From Rariglobus sp041662485 (GTDB lineage: Bacteria; Verrucomicrobiota; Verrucomicrobiia; Opitutales; Opitutaceae), in the NCBI GenBank assembly GCA_041662485.1, contig JBAZSJ010000018.1:30526-94525 (forward strand): a stretch of 64,000 nucleotides of DNA, read 5' to 3'. The position numbers and the translations under genes were made by a program. Under the pieces are notes generated by a model. That model ran no database searches. It saw only the letters and a list, made by a program, of their open reading frames with translations, and had not been told where the DNA came from. Position 1 is the stretch's first letter, and every line of letters starts with the position of its first letter. This document shows positions 24,318 through 33,761 of the stretch, one piece after another.

Positions 24318-25636
24318 GTGATCCAACTCCACGCCAGCCCCAGCGCCCCGCTCGCCGCGATCACTCCGATCAGGTTCGCCTTGAACCGGTGCAACGCCAC
24401 GAACGCCGCCGCGCCCGCCGCCAGCGCGAACCAGTCCACGCTCGCCCACGTCCCCGCCGGCACGATCACGTGCCAGCCGAACCACACCGCGAGGTTCAAA
24501 ATCACGCCCACCACGCTCGCCGTCACCGCGCTGAGCGCCGCCGTCAGCAACTTCTGACCGCGCAACCGCTCGATGTGCGGCGCCCCCAGGAAAATCCACA
24601 GGAAGCACGGCACGAACGTCACCCACGTCGTGATCATCGCGCCCAACGTCGCCGCCACCAGCGGCGACAACGCGCCCGGATGATTCCAGCCGCCCATGAA
24701 CCCCACGAACTGGAGCACCATGATGAGCGGCCCCGGCGTCGTCTCTGCAAACGCCAACCCGTCGAGCATCTGCGGCGCCGCCAGCCACGCATGCGTCCCC
24801 ACCGCCTGCTGCGCCACGTAGGGTAGCACCGCGTAAGCGCCACCGAACGTCACCATCGCCGCCTTGCTGAAAAACAACCCCTCCTGCGCCAGCGTGCCCG
24901 CCCAACCCTGCCACAGTCCGACCGCGATGATCGGCGCCGCCCACAACCCGCCGCAGACCGCGACCACGCGCAGCGCCCGTCCACAAGTCGGCTTCACCGA
25001 AAAACTCTCCGCCGCGTCATCGATGACCGCCTCCTCTGGAGGGCGGGCCGCCGTGCCCGCCGCTCCGTGCCCACCGCCTCCCAAAACAAACTTCACCGGC
25101 GCATACCGCCCGCCCACGAACCCCACCGCCGCCGCCCCAAACACGATCACCGGAAACGGCACCTTCAAAAAAAAGATCAACCCGAACGCCGCCGCCGCGA
25201 TGCCCCACATCACGCCGTTTTTGAGCGCCTTGCTCCCGATGCGCAGCACCGCCGCGAAGACGATCGCCATCACCGCCGGCTTCAGTCCGTAAAAAATCGC
25301 CGCGATCCAAGGCACCGCGCCATACGCGACATAGACATAACTGAGCGCCCACAAAATCACCGCCGACGGCAGCACAAAGAGCACGCCCGCCACGACGCCG
25401 CCCCACGTGCGATGCAGCAGCCAGCCGCAGTAAACCGCCAGCTGTTGCGCCTCGGGCCCCGGCAGCAGCATGCAGAAGTTGAGCGCGTGCAGAAACCTCT
25501 CCTGCCCGATCCAATTCTTCCGCTCGACCAGCTCGTGCTGCATGATCGCGATCTGCCCCGCCGGCCCGCCGAAGCTGATGAACCCCAGCTTGAGCCAGAA
25601 TCGCACTGCCTCGCGAAAAGTGGGATGCACCGCCAT
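24314..25636 (-). CDS. chrA: Chromate transporter (ChrA family)
   Basis: A 440-residue CHR-family permease made of two homologous halves. The first half shows FWLKLGFISFGGPAGQIAIM, then FLHALNFCMLLPGPEAQQLA; the second repeats this as FFSKAAMVTFGGAYAVLPYV and FAETTPGPLIMVLQFVGFMGG. The PGPEAQQ and TPGPL motifs define the family. ChrA exports chromate across the inner membrane by proton antiport; many homologues are untested. I chose ATG 25636 (MAVHPTFREAVRFWLKL); the frame continues to 25759 into the divergent gene's leader. It is coupled to the MBL gene. Confidence 0.92.
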   Translation of the reverse strand: MAVHPTFREAVRFWLKLGFISFGGPAGQIAIMQHELVERKNWIGQERFLHALNFCMLLPGPEAQQLAVYCGWLLHRTWGGVVAGVLFVLPSAVILWALSYVYVAYGAVPWIAAIFYGLKPAVMAIVFAAVLRIGSKALKNGVMWGIAAAAFGLIFFLKVPFPVIVFGAAAVGFVGGRYAPVKFVLGGGGHGAAGTAARPPEEAVIDDAAESFSVKPTCGRALRVVAVCGGLWAAPIIAVGLWQGWAGTLAQEGLFFSKAAMVTFGGAYAVLPYVAQQAVGTHAWLAAPQMLDGLAFAETTPGPLIMVLQFVGFMGGWNHPGALSPLVAATLGAMITTWVTFVPCFLWIFLGAPHIERLRGQKLLTAALSAVTASVVGVILNLAVWFGWHVIVPAGTWASVDWFALAAGAAAFVALHRFKANLIGVIAASGALGLAWSWIT

Positions 25637-25757
25637 GAGACGCTGACACTGGCCAACAGCGCTTTGAGGGCAAATCCCGAAAGCACCGCCCCGTGTCGGC
25701 TCAGATATCGCCTCGCCAACCACGCCAAGGAGCCTGTATCTAAAAACCCACACCGCC

Positions 25758-26057
25758 ATGATTCACCATCCTCCCGCAGGCCGAGACGCCCTCATCGCCT
25801 ACGTCATGGGATTGGCGATGGCCTGTCCGTTCGAGCAGGACAACCCGTGCGATTGCCCGCTGCACATGCTGAGGAAAAAAGCACTGGGGGATCGCCTCGC
25901 CTGGGCAAAATCGCTCTGCGACGATGAGCTCATGAAAATCGCCACCACGCACTGCATCTGCCTCGAAAAAAAGGTGGATCTGCAGTCCAAGGCAGACCGG
26001 AACGCGCAGACGCTCCCCAAAGAAAACAGGCGCAAAGCCGTAAGCTTACGCCTGTGA
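25758..26057 (+). CDS. Small Cys-rich conserved-looking protein, unknown function
   Basis: A 99-residue protein not recognised by name. It has six cysteines: Cys23, Cys31 and Cys33 in MACPFEQDNPCDCPLH, Cys54, and Cys66 and Cys68 in THCICLEKK. Two histidines (36 and 65) lie next to them, so zinc or Fe-S binding is possible. The body between the two Cys clusters is helical (LGDRLAWAKSLCDDELMKI). Codon usage is normal for the region, and it is divergent from chrA with about 120 bp between the starts. The C-terminal ~30 residues are basic and polar. Confidence 0.6.
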   Translation: MIHHPPAGRDALIAYVMGLAMACPFEQDNPCDCPLHMLRKKALGDRLAWAKSLCDDELMKIATTHCICLEKKVDLQSKADRNAQTLPKENRRKAVSLRL

Positions 26058-26081
26058 AATTCGCCGGAATCCGGCGGCGTC

Positions 26082-26786
26082 TTAGCGGCGCGAACCCATC
26101 ACGATGCGCAGCACATACCAGAGCAGCAGCATCACACCGGAGAAGAGCGCCAGCGACGCGGCCACATGCTGGTTGGTGCGGTAGTGGTGGATGACGTTGG
26201 ACGTCGTGTAGAGAATCGAGCCGCCCGCGAAAAACACCATCACCGCGGCGAACAGCAGCCCAAGCGTGAAGCCAAAGAGGATGCTGCACACGATCACACC
26301 CATCGCGATAAAACCACCGATGGTGAGAATGCTGCCGAGAAACGAGAAGTCCTTGCGCGTGATAAACGCCGTCGCCGTCAACCCCGCGAACAACAACCCC
26401 GTGATGATGCCCGCCATCGGGATGACGTCCGCATCGCTGCGATAAGCCGCCATATACATGAGCGGCAGGAAAATCACCGCCTCCGCCACCACGAACAGCC
26501 CCAGGCCGAGATACTGCATGGACGGAGCGGCTTCGGAGCGCGCCAGCTTGTCCGCCAGCCACGACACGCCCATGAAAGCGCCCAACGTCACCAGCCACCC
26601 CATGCCGCCCAGCATGGCGCCGATCATGTTTTCAACCCCCGGCAGGTACAGGAGAATCGTCTCCAAAATCACGAAGGCCAGAATGGCGACGGCCAGATGC
26701 AGATAGGTGCGACGAATAAACAGCGCGCGTTCCGAAGCTTCCGCGTCGGCGGCCGTGAGAAATGGATTACCGGAAGTATATTGCAT
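26082..26786 (-). CDS. Bax inhibitor-1/YccA family membrane protein
   Basis: A 234-residue protein with seven predicted membrane helices after a short cytosolic N-terminus (MQYTSGNPFLTAADAEASER). The region from RTYLHLAVAILAFVIL on, and the closing helices up to LLLWYVLRIVMGSRR, follow the BI-1/TMBIM pattern known from bacterial YccA/YbhL and BsYetJ, which are membrane proteins affecting proteolysis or calcium leak. The ATG at 26786 begins just before this family opening; the frame upstream to 27005 overlaps the porin gene and is rejected. It lies downstream of oprB on the same strand. Confidence 0.85.
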   Translation of the reverse strand: MQYTSGNPFLTAADAEASERALFIRRTYLHLAVAILAFVILETILLYLPGVENMIGAMLGGMGWLVTLGAFMGVSWLADKLARSEAAPSMQYLGLGLFVVAEAVIFLPLMYMAAYRSDADVIPMAGIITGLLFAGLTATAFITRKDFSFLGSILTIGGFIAMGVIVCSILFGFTLGLLFAAVMVFFAGGSILYTTSNVIHHYRTNQHVAASLALFSGVMLLLWYVLRIVMGSRR

Positions 26787-26926
26787 GGGAGGAAGAAAGA
26801 ATGACGGTTGCGAGACCCCGCCAAGCTGCATGCGTTCTCCCGTCCTGCCAATCGCAAATCGACGAAGATAGGGCGCGGATTTTATCCCGCGCCCTCGATC
26901 CGACACGGCGACCGACGTCGCCTTGC

Positions 26927-28168
26927 TCAGAAGCTCGCGCCGAACTGCACGCCGAGGACGATCGCGTCGTCGATGTTGCCCGTGCCGCCGGGGCGCTTGA
27001 TCCACTGCACGTCCGGCTGGATGTAGGCATACTTCGTCACCTGCACGCGGTGGCCGAGTTCGAAAACCATCTCGTTGCTCACCGAACTTCCGCCGCCCGC
27101 GACGAGCTGGTCGGAGTATTGGTTGCTGAACCCGCCGTAAGTCGCAAAGAAAACCGTGCGGTCATCAGAGCGTCCGGGGATCAACCCTTTATAATTCGCG
27201 CCGACCGAGGACTGCACCGGGATGATCGCGACCTTGTCCTGCGCCGTGTAGGCGAAGGTGGCGAAGAGAGTCAGACCTTCGTCCGCCGTGCCGGGTTCGC
27301 GATAGACCTGATAATCACCATGCGCGTAGAACCGCGTGAAGTGATCCGTCGTGGAGGCCGTGTTAAACTCGGGCAGATCCATGAGGAACGCGTTGTTCAT
27401 GCCCACGAAGAAGTGGGCGGGCCGGCCGGCGAACTGCGGATTCCAGTCGAACTGCGTGAAGATCGAGACGCCGTCGTCATGCGCGATGCTCAGGTCCATG
27501 CCGTGCTTCGAGGCGGTGAACATGTCGGGCGAGATTTGGAACACGCCGAGCTGGAAGAAACTCTCGTCGCTCGTCTTCGCCTTCACGCGGCCGCCCCACA
27601 CCGCGAACGGATAGGACGTCATCACGCCGTCGAAGAGCACGGCGCGGATCTGGCCGTCCACCGCGTTGTTCAGCGAGTAGCCGTAGAGCGGCGAGCCCAC
27701 GAAGTCGTCGGTCGCGGTCATGCGGCCGAATTTTACGGAAAGGTTTCCGTCGTTGAAGGTCTTTTCGAGGGTCACGTTGTAGAGGAACGTGGTCTGGCCG
27801 CCCACGAGCTGCATGACGCTGTATTGGCTGCCCACGGAGGGCGTGATGTCGCTGCCGGCGCGGTTGATGCCGGAGATCGTGAACCTGGTGTTTTGCCAGC
27901 CCAGAAGTTTCTGCAGGTCGAACTTCGCGCCGAAGAAGACATCGCTCGCGTAGTTGGTCTCGCTGCGGATGCCGCCGGAGACATTGGAGGCGACGATGGC
28001 GTTGTAATAGGCGAAGACGTCGACGCCCTGGTCGGCGAGTTTGGTGCGGGCACCGCCCCAATCGCCGGTGAGGCGGTCGGAGAACGGTGCGGGCGTATTG
28101 GCCGCCTGCTCGGCGCCCACGAGGGCGGCGGAGCTGGCGAGGAGGACGGACAGGAGCTTGGTTTTCAT
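26927..28168 (-). CDS. oprB: OprB-type carbohydrate-selective porin
   Basis: A 413-residue outer-membrane beta-barrel. It begins with a signal peptide (MKTKLLSVLLASSAALVGA), then SDRLTGDWGGARTKLADQGV, the hallmark opening of OprB porins, and ends in an aromatic residue (VQFGASF), as barrels do. Alternating hydrophobic strands fill the body. OprB porins admit sugars through the outer membrane. It lies 134 bp downstream of fruK on the same strand with a GTAG hairpin between, so it may share or follow fructose-PTS transcription and supply sugar to it. Confidence 0.88.
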   Translation of the reverse strand: MKTKLLSVLLASSAALVGAEQAANTPAPFSDRLTGDWGGARTKLADQGVDVFAYYNAIVASNVSGGIRSETNYASDVFFGAKFDLQKLLGWQNTRFTISGINRAGSDITPSVGSQYSVMQLVGGQTTFLYNVTLEKTFNDGNLSVKFGRMTATDDFVGSPLYGYSLNNAVDGQIRAVLFDGVMTSYPFAVWGGRVKAKTSDESFFQLGVFQISPDMFTASKHGMDLSIAHDDGVSIFTQFDWNPQFAGRPAHFFVGMNNAFLMDLPEFNTASTTDHFTRFYAHGDYQVYREPGTADEGLTLFATFAYTAQDKVAIIPVQSSVGANYKGLIPGRSDDRTVFFATYGGFSNQYSDQLVAGGGSSVSNEMVFELGHRVQVTKYAYIQPDVQWIKRPGGTGNIDDAIVLGVQFGASF

Positions 28169-28221
28169 GGTCGGGGTTTGGGTTAAGGAAATAGGCAAAG
28201 CAGTAGCTATCGGTGTTGGTT

Positions 28222-28293
28222 GTAGGAGCGGCTTTACGCCGCGATTCCGGAGGCGTGCTTGCGCACGTCATCGCGGTATAAAGCCGCTCCTAC
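28222..28293. repeat. GTAGGAGCGGCTTTACGCCGC inverted pair (REPIN-like)
   Basis: GTAGGAGCGGCTTTACGCCG at the left and its complement CGCGGTATAAAGCCGCTCC/TAC at the right form a paired hairpin between fruK and oprB. A single copy sits at 29257-29280 and a decayed copy near 63890. Confidence 0.65.
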
Positions 28294-28302
28294 ATTTCGG
28301 AA

Positions 28303-29244
28303 TCAGTGGTTCGGTTGGGTGATCTGCACGCGACTCACGAACGCCTCGACAGAGCCCTGTGAATCGGGGCCGTCGTCGGTGCGCGTGAGCGCGGAAAGGG
28401 AGAAGGCGGTTGCCAGACGCGCGGTGTCGGCGAGCGGCAGGTTGCGGAGCTGCGCGGCGATGATGCCGGCAACCATCGCATCACCCGCGCCCACCGTGCT
28501 GCGCACGGCGACGGACGGCGGACGGGCTACGACAACTTCGTCGGCCGTGACGAAGCACGCCCCGTCGGCACCGCGAGAAACGGCGACGAGCTTCACCCCG
28601 CCGGCAACAAGTTCTCGCGCCGCCGCGATCACGTCGGCCTCGGTCGAAAGCGTCCGACCGAGGTGCGCCTCAAGCTCGTGGACGTTGGGCTTGATGATGT
28701 CGGGCGCGGCCTGCAGGGCCTCGCGCAACGCCTCGCCGCTCGTGTCGAGCACGGTGCGGACGCCGCGGGCCTTCAGCGTCGTGATGAACTCGCGATAGAT
28801 GGATGCGGGAACACCGGGAGGAAGGCTGCCGGCAAGCACGCACCAGCCGCCGGAAAGCGCGGTGAGCTGGCCGCGAAGCGCGGCCAGGTCGGCGACGGTC
28901 GGTGTTAGCCCGGGAAAATTGATGTCGGTCGTCTCATTGCGGACCGGGTCGGTGATCTTGATGCCCACGCGGGTTGATCCCGGCAGACGCACAAAACGGT
29001 CCTCGATACCGCGGGCTGAAAAAAACGCGGTGAAGGCGGTCTCGTTGTTGCGTCCGAGAAACCCCAGCCCAGCGACAGCGTGACCGTGCTCGGCGAGCGC
29101 AGCGGCGACATTGATGCCCTTGCCACCTGCGCGGTCGCTGGTGCGTTCGACGCGGTTGACCGCCCCGGCGGTGAAGCCGGGGATCGTCACCGTGCGGTCG
29201 ATGGCGGGGTTGAGCGTGAGGGTGGTGATGACGGAAGTGGACAT
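28303..29244 (-). CDS. fruK: 1-phosphofructokinase
   Basis: A 313-residue PfkB/ribokinase-family sugar kinase. It opens with ITTLTLNPAIDRTV, has DRAGGKGINVAAALAEHG, and the C-terminal anion-hole and catalytic motif VRSTVGAGDAMVAGI with the base Asp. It phosphorylates fructose 1-phosphate, the product of the FruA PTS, to fructose 1,6-bisphosphate. It lies directly downstream of the EIIA-HPr-EI fusion and the EIIBC gene on the same strand, in the usual fru operon grouping. A single GTAG repeat occupies the 52-bp gap to the upstream gene. Confidence 0.93.
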   Translation of the reverse strand: MSTSVITTLTLNPAIDRTVTIPGFTAGAVNRVERTSDRAGGKGINVAAALAEHGHAVAGLGFLGRNNETAFTAFFSARGIEDRFVRLPGSTRVGIKITDPVRNETTDINFPGLTPTVADLAALRGQLTALSGGWCVLAGSLPPGVPASIYREFITTLKARGVRTVLDTSGEALREALQAAPDIIKPNVHELEAHLGRTLSTEADVIAAARELVAGGVKLVAVSRGADGACFVTADEVVVARPPSVAVRSTVGAGDAMVAGIIAAQLRNLPLADTARLATAFSLSALTRTDDGPDSQGSVEAFVSRVQITQPNH

Positions 29245-29256
29245 GACGGCTTGGGT

Positions 29257-29280
29257 GTAGGAGCGGCTTTACGCCGCGAT
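29257..29280. repeat. Single GTAG hairpin repeat
   Basis: GTAGGAGCGGCTTTACGCC plus GCGAT; one half of the paired element at 28222-28293. Confidence 0.55.
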
Positions 29281-29296
29281 GGTTCGAGCGTCAGTT

Positions 29297-31807
29297 TTAT
29301 TTCGACAGTGCGCGGACCTCGGCGGCGGTCGAGCAGGCAAGTGCGCGTTGCGCCAAGGCGCGGAGGGATTTGATCGAAGAGCGGCGCAGGTGGGCCTTCA
29401 CGGCGGCGAGCGACGGGGCGCTCATGCTGAGCTCGGCGACGCCGAGCCCCGTGAGAATGGAAGCTCCCAGCGTTTCGCCGGCCGCCCCGCCGCACACGCC
29501 GACCCATTTGCCCTCGGCGGCCGCGGCTTTGACGGTGAGATCGATCAGGCGGAGCACGGCGGGATGCAGCGCGTCGGCTTCCTTGCCGAGCTCCGGGTGC
29601 TGGCGGTCGATGGCGAGCGCGTATTGCGTGAGGTCGTTGGTGCCGACCGAAAAGAAATCGGCCTCGCGGGCGAACTCGCGGGCCATCAGCACGACCGAGG
29701 GAACCTCGACCATGATGCCGAGTTCGCACACGGGCGCGCCCAGCTCGGCGCGGACGGCTTCGGCGAGTTTCTTCGCGGCGCGCAGGTCTTCGAGCGTCGT
29801 GACCATCGGGAACATGATTTTCACCGCCCCGGCCTCGGCGGTCGCGGCGGCGCGATAGATGGCGCGCAGCTGGGTCTTGAAGACGTCGGGACGGCGCAGG
29901 CACAGACGGATGCCACGCACGCCGAGGAACGGGTTTTCCTCCTTCGTGAGGCCGAGGTAGGGCACGATCTTGTCGCCGCCGATGTCGAGCGTGCGGATGA
30001 TGAGGGGCAGGCCGTTGAGCGCGCCGATCATCGTGGTATAGGCAAGAAATTGCTCCTCCTCGGTCGGCGCGGTCTCGCGGCCAAGAAAGAGAAACTCCGT
30101 GCGCAACAGGCCGACGCCCTCGGCACCTGCCCCGACGGCGACGGCGGCTTCCTCGGCATGGCCGATGTTGGCGACGATCTCGACGCGGTGACCGTCGCTC
30201 GTGAGCGCAGGATGGAAACGGTCGGCATCGGCCGCCGCCTGGTGAAGCGCGAGGTGGGCCTGAAATTCCTTCGCCGAAGCGAGTGCGAACTCTTCTGGAT
30301 GCGGATAGAGGCGTCCGCCACCGCCATCGAGAATCGCCATCGCGCCGTCTGGCAGCGAAAGGACTTCGCTCCCCGCCCCCACCACGGCCGGCAGGCCGCG
30401 GGCGCGGGCGATGATCGCGGTGTGGGAAGTCGGGCCGCCGGCGGCGGTGCAGAGACCGAGGATCTTTTTGGGATCAAGGCGCGCGGTGTCCGAAGGCGTG
30501 AGATCGTCCGCCACCAAAATACATTGTCCGGCGGGCAGCACCGGATCGCGGCTCACGACACCCGAAAAAAGACGCAGCACGCGCTGGCCGATGTCGCGCA
30601 GATCGGCGGCGCGGCCGGCGAGGCGTTCATTTTTCAGGCGGCTGACCTCGGCGACGCGGCGGCCGATGACCTGCTGCCATGACCACGGGGCGGCGTGTCC
30701 CTCGTTGATGATGGCAACCACCTCCGCGTGCATCTCGGGGTCGGCGATGAGAGCCTGGTGCGCCTTGAAAATCTCCGCCTGCGCCGCCACCGGACACGCT
30801 TCGGCGTCGCTCTCCAGACGTTTCAGTTCGGCGGTCGCCTCGGCGAGAAACTTGTCGAGCCGACGACGCTCGGCCGCGGGTTCGCCTCGGGTGTCCTCGA
30901 CGGCGAGCATCTCGGCGCGGAAACGGAAGATCGGCGCGATGGCCATGCCGGGGGCGGCGGACGTGCCGACGATGACCGCCGTGACGGTCTCCGGAGGAGT
31001 CCACGCCTGGACGATGGCCGCATCATGGGCGGAAGGTTCGTCCACGTCGCCAAGTCCGCTTTCGACGGCTTCGCGGAGGACGGCGAGCGCGGCGTCGGCG
31101 TCGCCACCGCGCGCCTCGATGCGCAGCGTCGAACCGCTCTCCACGCCGAGACGCAGGAGCGAGGCCATGGCCTTGCCGTTGGCGGCGCGGTCGCCGTGAA
31201 CGACGCGGATCTCGGACGAAAAATCGGCGGCGATCTCGGCAAACTTGGTCGCGGGACGGGCGTGCAGACCGGCGTGGCCGGTCAGGACAACGTCAACGCG
31301 CGCGGCATCGGGCCAGGGTTCGACGGGCGCGGCGGCGGGTTTGTCGGCGGACGCCCCACGGCGAAGGGCCGCGAGGATGTCGTTGGCGTCGGTCGTGGTG
31401 GCGAGGCGGCGGGCGGCGGCATCATCGTCGAGCACGTCGGTGAGCGCGGCGAGGATATCAAGGTGTTCGTCTCCGCGCGCGGCGATGCCGACGACGACGT
31501 GGACGATCTGGTCGTCGTTCCAGCGGACGCCGTCGGGAAGTTGCACGACGGCGAGGCCGGTTTTGTTGATAAGCGTGCGGTCCTTCTGCTGGCCGTGCGG
31601 AATGGCGATGCCGTGGCCGAGACAGGTGTTGGCCTGGCCCTCGCGGGCGAGCATGCTCTCGATGTAGCCGGCCTCGATGTAACCGGCCTCGACGAGGAGC
31701 TGGCCGGCGAGACGGATGGCGGAAGTCTTGTCAGTCGCGGTCGCACCGAGCCGGATGGTGCGCACCGTCAGCGGAAGATCGGCGGAGCGTGGGGCGATGG
31801 TCGTCAT
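29297..31807 (-). CDS. Fused PTS EIIA(Fru)-HPr-Enzyme I
   Basis: An 836-residue multiphosphoryl transfer protein. Order: EIIA-Fru (about 1-150, phosphoacceptor His71 in GHGIAIPHG), HPr (about 168-255, His182 in GLHARPATK), and Enzyme I (about 275-836, His462 in GGPTSHTAIIARARGLPA, PEP site ELGIMVEVPS, DFFSVGTNDLTQY and the VGVCGGAAGE cysteine). It takes phosphate from PEP and passes it internally to its EIIA, which serves FruA encoded 18 bp upstream. With all general and specific soluble PTS parts in one chain, the system could work without separate ptsH/ptsI. The HPr lacks an obvious regulatory Ser46 context. Confidence 0.93.
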   Translation of the reverse strand: MTTIAPRSADLPLTVRTIRLGATATDKTSAIRLAGQLLVEAGYIEAGYIESMLAREGQANTCLGHGIAIPHGQQKDRTLINKTGLAVVQLPDGVRWNDDQIVHVVVGIAARGDEHLDILAALTDVLDDDAAARRLATTTDANDILAALRRGASADKPAAAPVEPWPDAARVDVVLTGHAGLHARPATKFAEIAADFSSEIRVVHGDRAANGKAMASLLRLGVESGSTLRIEARGGDADAALAVLREAVESGLGDVDEPSAHDAAIVQAWTPPETVTAVIVGTSAAPGMAIAPIFRFRAEMLAVEDTRGEPAAERRRLDKFLAEATAELKRLESDAEACPVAAQAEIFKAHQALIADPEMHAEVVAIINEGHAAPWSWQQVIGRRVAEVSRLKNERLAGRAADLRDIGQRVLRLFSGVVSRDPVLPAGQCILVADDLTPSDTARLDPKKILGLCTAAGGPTSHTAIIARARGLPAVVGAGSEVLSLPDGAMAILDGGGGRLYPHPEEFALASAKEFQAHLALHQAAADADRFHPALTSDGHRVEIVANIGHAEEAAVAVGAGAEGVGLLRTEFLFLGRETAPTEEEQFLAYTTMIGALNGLPLIIRTLDIGGDKIVPYLGLTKEENPFLGVRGIRLCLRRPDVFKTQLRAIYRAAATAEAGAVKIMFPMVTTLEDLRAAKKLAEAVRAELGAPVCELGIMVEVPSVVLMAREFAREADFFSVGTNDLTQYALAIDRQHPELGKEADALHPAVLRLIDLTVKAAAAEGKWVGVCGGAAGETLGASILTGLGVAELSMSAPSLAAVKAHLRRSSIKSLRALAQRALACSTAAEVRALSK

Positions 31808-31825
31808 GACGGTAATTTTAGCCGA

Positions 31826-33583
31826 TCAAGCGGTGGCGGCAACCGGCGCGGAGTCTTTGGGCAACGTAAGCAACAGCGCTCCCGTGGTGACCACCGTGCC
31901 GGCGATGATCGCGAGCAGATAAGGAACGAGATGCGTGACCGCACCGGGAATCAGGAGGGCGAAGACGCCCCCGTGCGGCACGAGAAGCTGCACGCCCGAA
32001 ACCATGCTGAGCGCACCGGTGACGGCCGAGCCGAGCATGAGGGCGGGGATGACGCGCAGCGGATTTTTGGCGGCGAAGGGAATCGCGCCCTCGGTGATGA
32101 AGGCGAGCCCGAGCACGGCGGCGGCGCCACCGGCCTTGCGCTCGTCGGCATCGAAGCGGTTCTTGGCAAGCCACACGGCGAGGGCGATGCCGAGCGGAGG
32201 CGTCATGCCGGCGGCCATGATGGCGGCCATGGGCGTGTAAACCTGGCTGCCGAGCAGGCCGACGCCGAAGGTGTAGGCGGCCTTGTTGACGGGACCGCCC
32301 ATGTCGAAGGCCATCATCGAGCCGAGGATCACGCCGAGGAGGAGGGCGTTCGCGCCCCGCATGGAATTGAGCCATTCGGTCATGGTCGAGAGAATCGCCT
32401 GCACCGGCGGGGCGATCACGAAGATCATCGCCAGGCCCACCGTGAGCGTGGAAAGAAACGGCAGGATGAGGACGGGCTTCAGGCCTTCGAGGTTGTCGGG
32501 GAGCTTGATTTTTCGTGCGAGAAACAGCGTCAGATATCCGGCGAGAAAGCCCGACACGATGCCGCCGAGAAAACCGGCGCCGAGTTGTTGCGCGAGCAGA
32601 CCACCAACCAAGCCGGGCGCAAGGCCGGGACGGTCCGCGATGGAAAACGCAATGTAGCCTGAGAGCACCGCAACCATGAGCTGAAAGGCCGCGCCGCCAC
32701 CGATCTGGCTGAGCGCGGCGGCGAAGGTGCCCTTCTCGTTGCCCGCGTAAATGCCGCCGATGGCGAAGGCCAGCGCGATGGCGAGGCCGCCCGCGATCAC
32801 GATGGGCAACATGTGCGAGACGCCCGTCATGAGGTGCTTGTAGGCGCCGGAACGCGCGCTGCTGCGGCCGGCTTTGAGTTGCTCGACGCTTTGCGCGAGG
32901 CCGGCGGAACCGGCCACGGGCACGGGCAACGCGAGGGCGTCGGTGATGACCTTCTGGCCGTGGTGCATCGCCTCCTTGGTGGAGACGCGGGCGAGGGCCT
33001 TGCCGCCGAAGCGGGCGAGATCGACGTTGGTGTCGGCGGCGATCACCACGGCGTCGGCCGCGGCAATTTCCTCGGGCGTGAGTTGGTTCTTCGCTCCGAC
33101 CGAACCCTGCGTCTCGACACGGATGTCGTGACCGAGCGCGGCGGCGGCTTTCTTGAGCGCCTCGGCCGCCATGAACGTGTGGGCGATCCCCGTGGGGCAC
33201 GAGGTGATGCCGACAAGGCGCTTGCGTGCCACGACCGGCGCGACGGAAGCGGCTGGCGCAGCCTGGGCGACGACCGGCGACACACGAGCGAGCGCCGCAT
33301 CGAGAATCGCCTGCGGATGGCGGATGGCCGCGCTGGTGCGGGTTTCGTAAACGTTTTTCCCCGAAAAACGAGCCGTGTCCACGGCCGCATCGACCGCGAG
33401 CAGGATCACATCGGCGGCGGCGATGTCGGCGGCGGTCAGCGCGCCGATCGGGCCGGCGGGATCGGAGACTTCCACTTTGAAGCCGTGTCCGGCTTGGGTG
33501 GCGACCGCGCGAAGAGCTTCGGCGGCGAGACGGGCATGGGCGGTTCCAGCAGGGGACGCCGTAAGAGCGACAATCTGTTTCAT
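31826..33583 (-). CDS. fruA: PTS fructose permease EIIB'BC
   Basis: A 585-residue permease. A degenerate IIB' domain comes first (VALTASPAGTAH, with Ser10 where active IIB has Cys). An active IIB follows with Cys129 in GITSCPTGIAHTFMAAEAL, then a membrane IIC domain from about residue 240 with HLMTGVSHMLPIVIAGG and SMMAFDMGGPVNKAAY. This B'-B-C arrangement matches enteric FruA. It imports fructose and releases fructose 1-phosphate. It is the first gene of the fru operon and divergent from a DeoR-type regulator; the shared gap has repeated CTTTC motifs. Confidence 0.94.
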   Translation of the reverse strand: MKQIVALTASPAGTAHARLAAEALRAVATQAGHGFKVEVSDPAGPIGALTAADIAAADVILLAVDAAVDTARFSGKNVYETRTSAAIRHPQAILDAALARVSPVVAQAAPAASVAPVVARKRLVGITSCPTGIAHTFMAAEALKKAAAALGHDIRVETQGSVGAKNQLTPEEIAAADAVVIAADTNVDLARFGGKALARVSTKEAMHHGQKVITDALALPVPVAGSAGLAQSVEQLKAGRSSARSGAYKHLMTGVSHMLPIVIAGGLAIALAFAIGGIYAGNEKGTFAAALSQIGGGAAFQLMVAVLSGYIAFSIADRPGLAPGLVGGLLAQQLGAGFLGGIVSGFLAGYLTLFLARKIKLPDNLEGLKPVLILPFLSTLTVGLAMIFVIAPPVQAILSTMTEWLNSMRGANALLLGVILGSMMAFDMGGPVNKAAYTFGVGLLGSQVYTPMAAIMAAGMTPPLGIALAVWLAKNRFDADERKAGGAAAVLGLAFITEGAIPFAAKNPLRVIPALMLGSAVTGALSMVSGVQLLVPHGGVFALLIPGAVTHLVPYLLAIIAGTVVTTGALLLTLPKDSAPVAATA

Positions 33584-33603
33584 GGGGTAAAAGAGGTTTC
33601 GTT

Positions 33604-33757
33604 AACTTTCGATAGGCTTCATTTATTTTAAAAAAGGTCAAGCAAAAGGTTTCACATTTTTGCCTTTAAGCCAAAAATAAGCTCAGGATAACGATATTAT
33701 GCTTTCACAAGCTTTCATTTTGATGATTTTAGGTGAGACAGCTTTCGATTCCCTTCG
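33604..33757. promoter_or_regulatory. Repeated CTTTC(G/A) motifs in the fru/deoR intergenic region
   Basis: CTTTCGAT occurs near 33606 and 33742, CTTTCACA near 33702, and CTTTCATT near 33712, the last two in a direct repeat GCTTTCACAAGCTTTCATTT. DeoR/FruR-like repressors commonly use such direct repeats. Placement between divergent genes supports an operator role, but no site is proven and no clean -35/-10 pair was identified. Confidence 0.35.
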
Positions 33758-33761
33758 CCCC

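Noticed and set aside
31660..31700. Apparent 15-bp internal duplication (EAGYI-EAGYI) in the EIIA domain of the PTS fusion
   Set aside because: EIIA-Fru domains commonly read xAGYxxxGYxxxM here, so the similarity is normal family sequence and not a recent duplication.
31840..33583. Missing Cys in the first IIB domain of FruA as a sign of a broken gene
   Set aside because: FruA proteins normally carry a degenerate IIB' domain; the second IIB has an intact Cys129.
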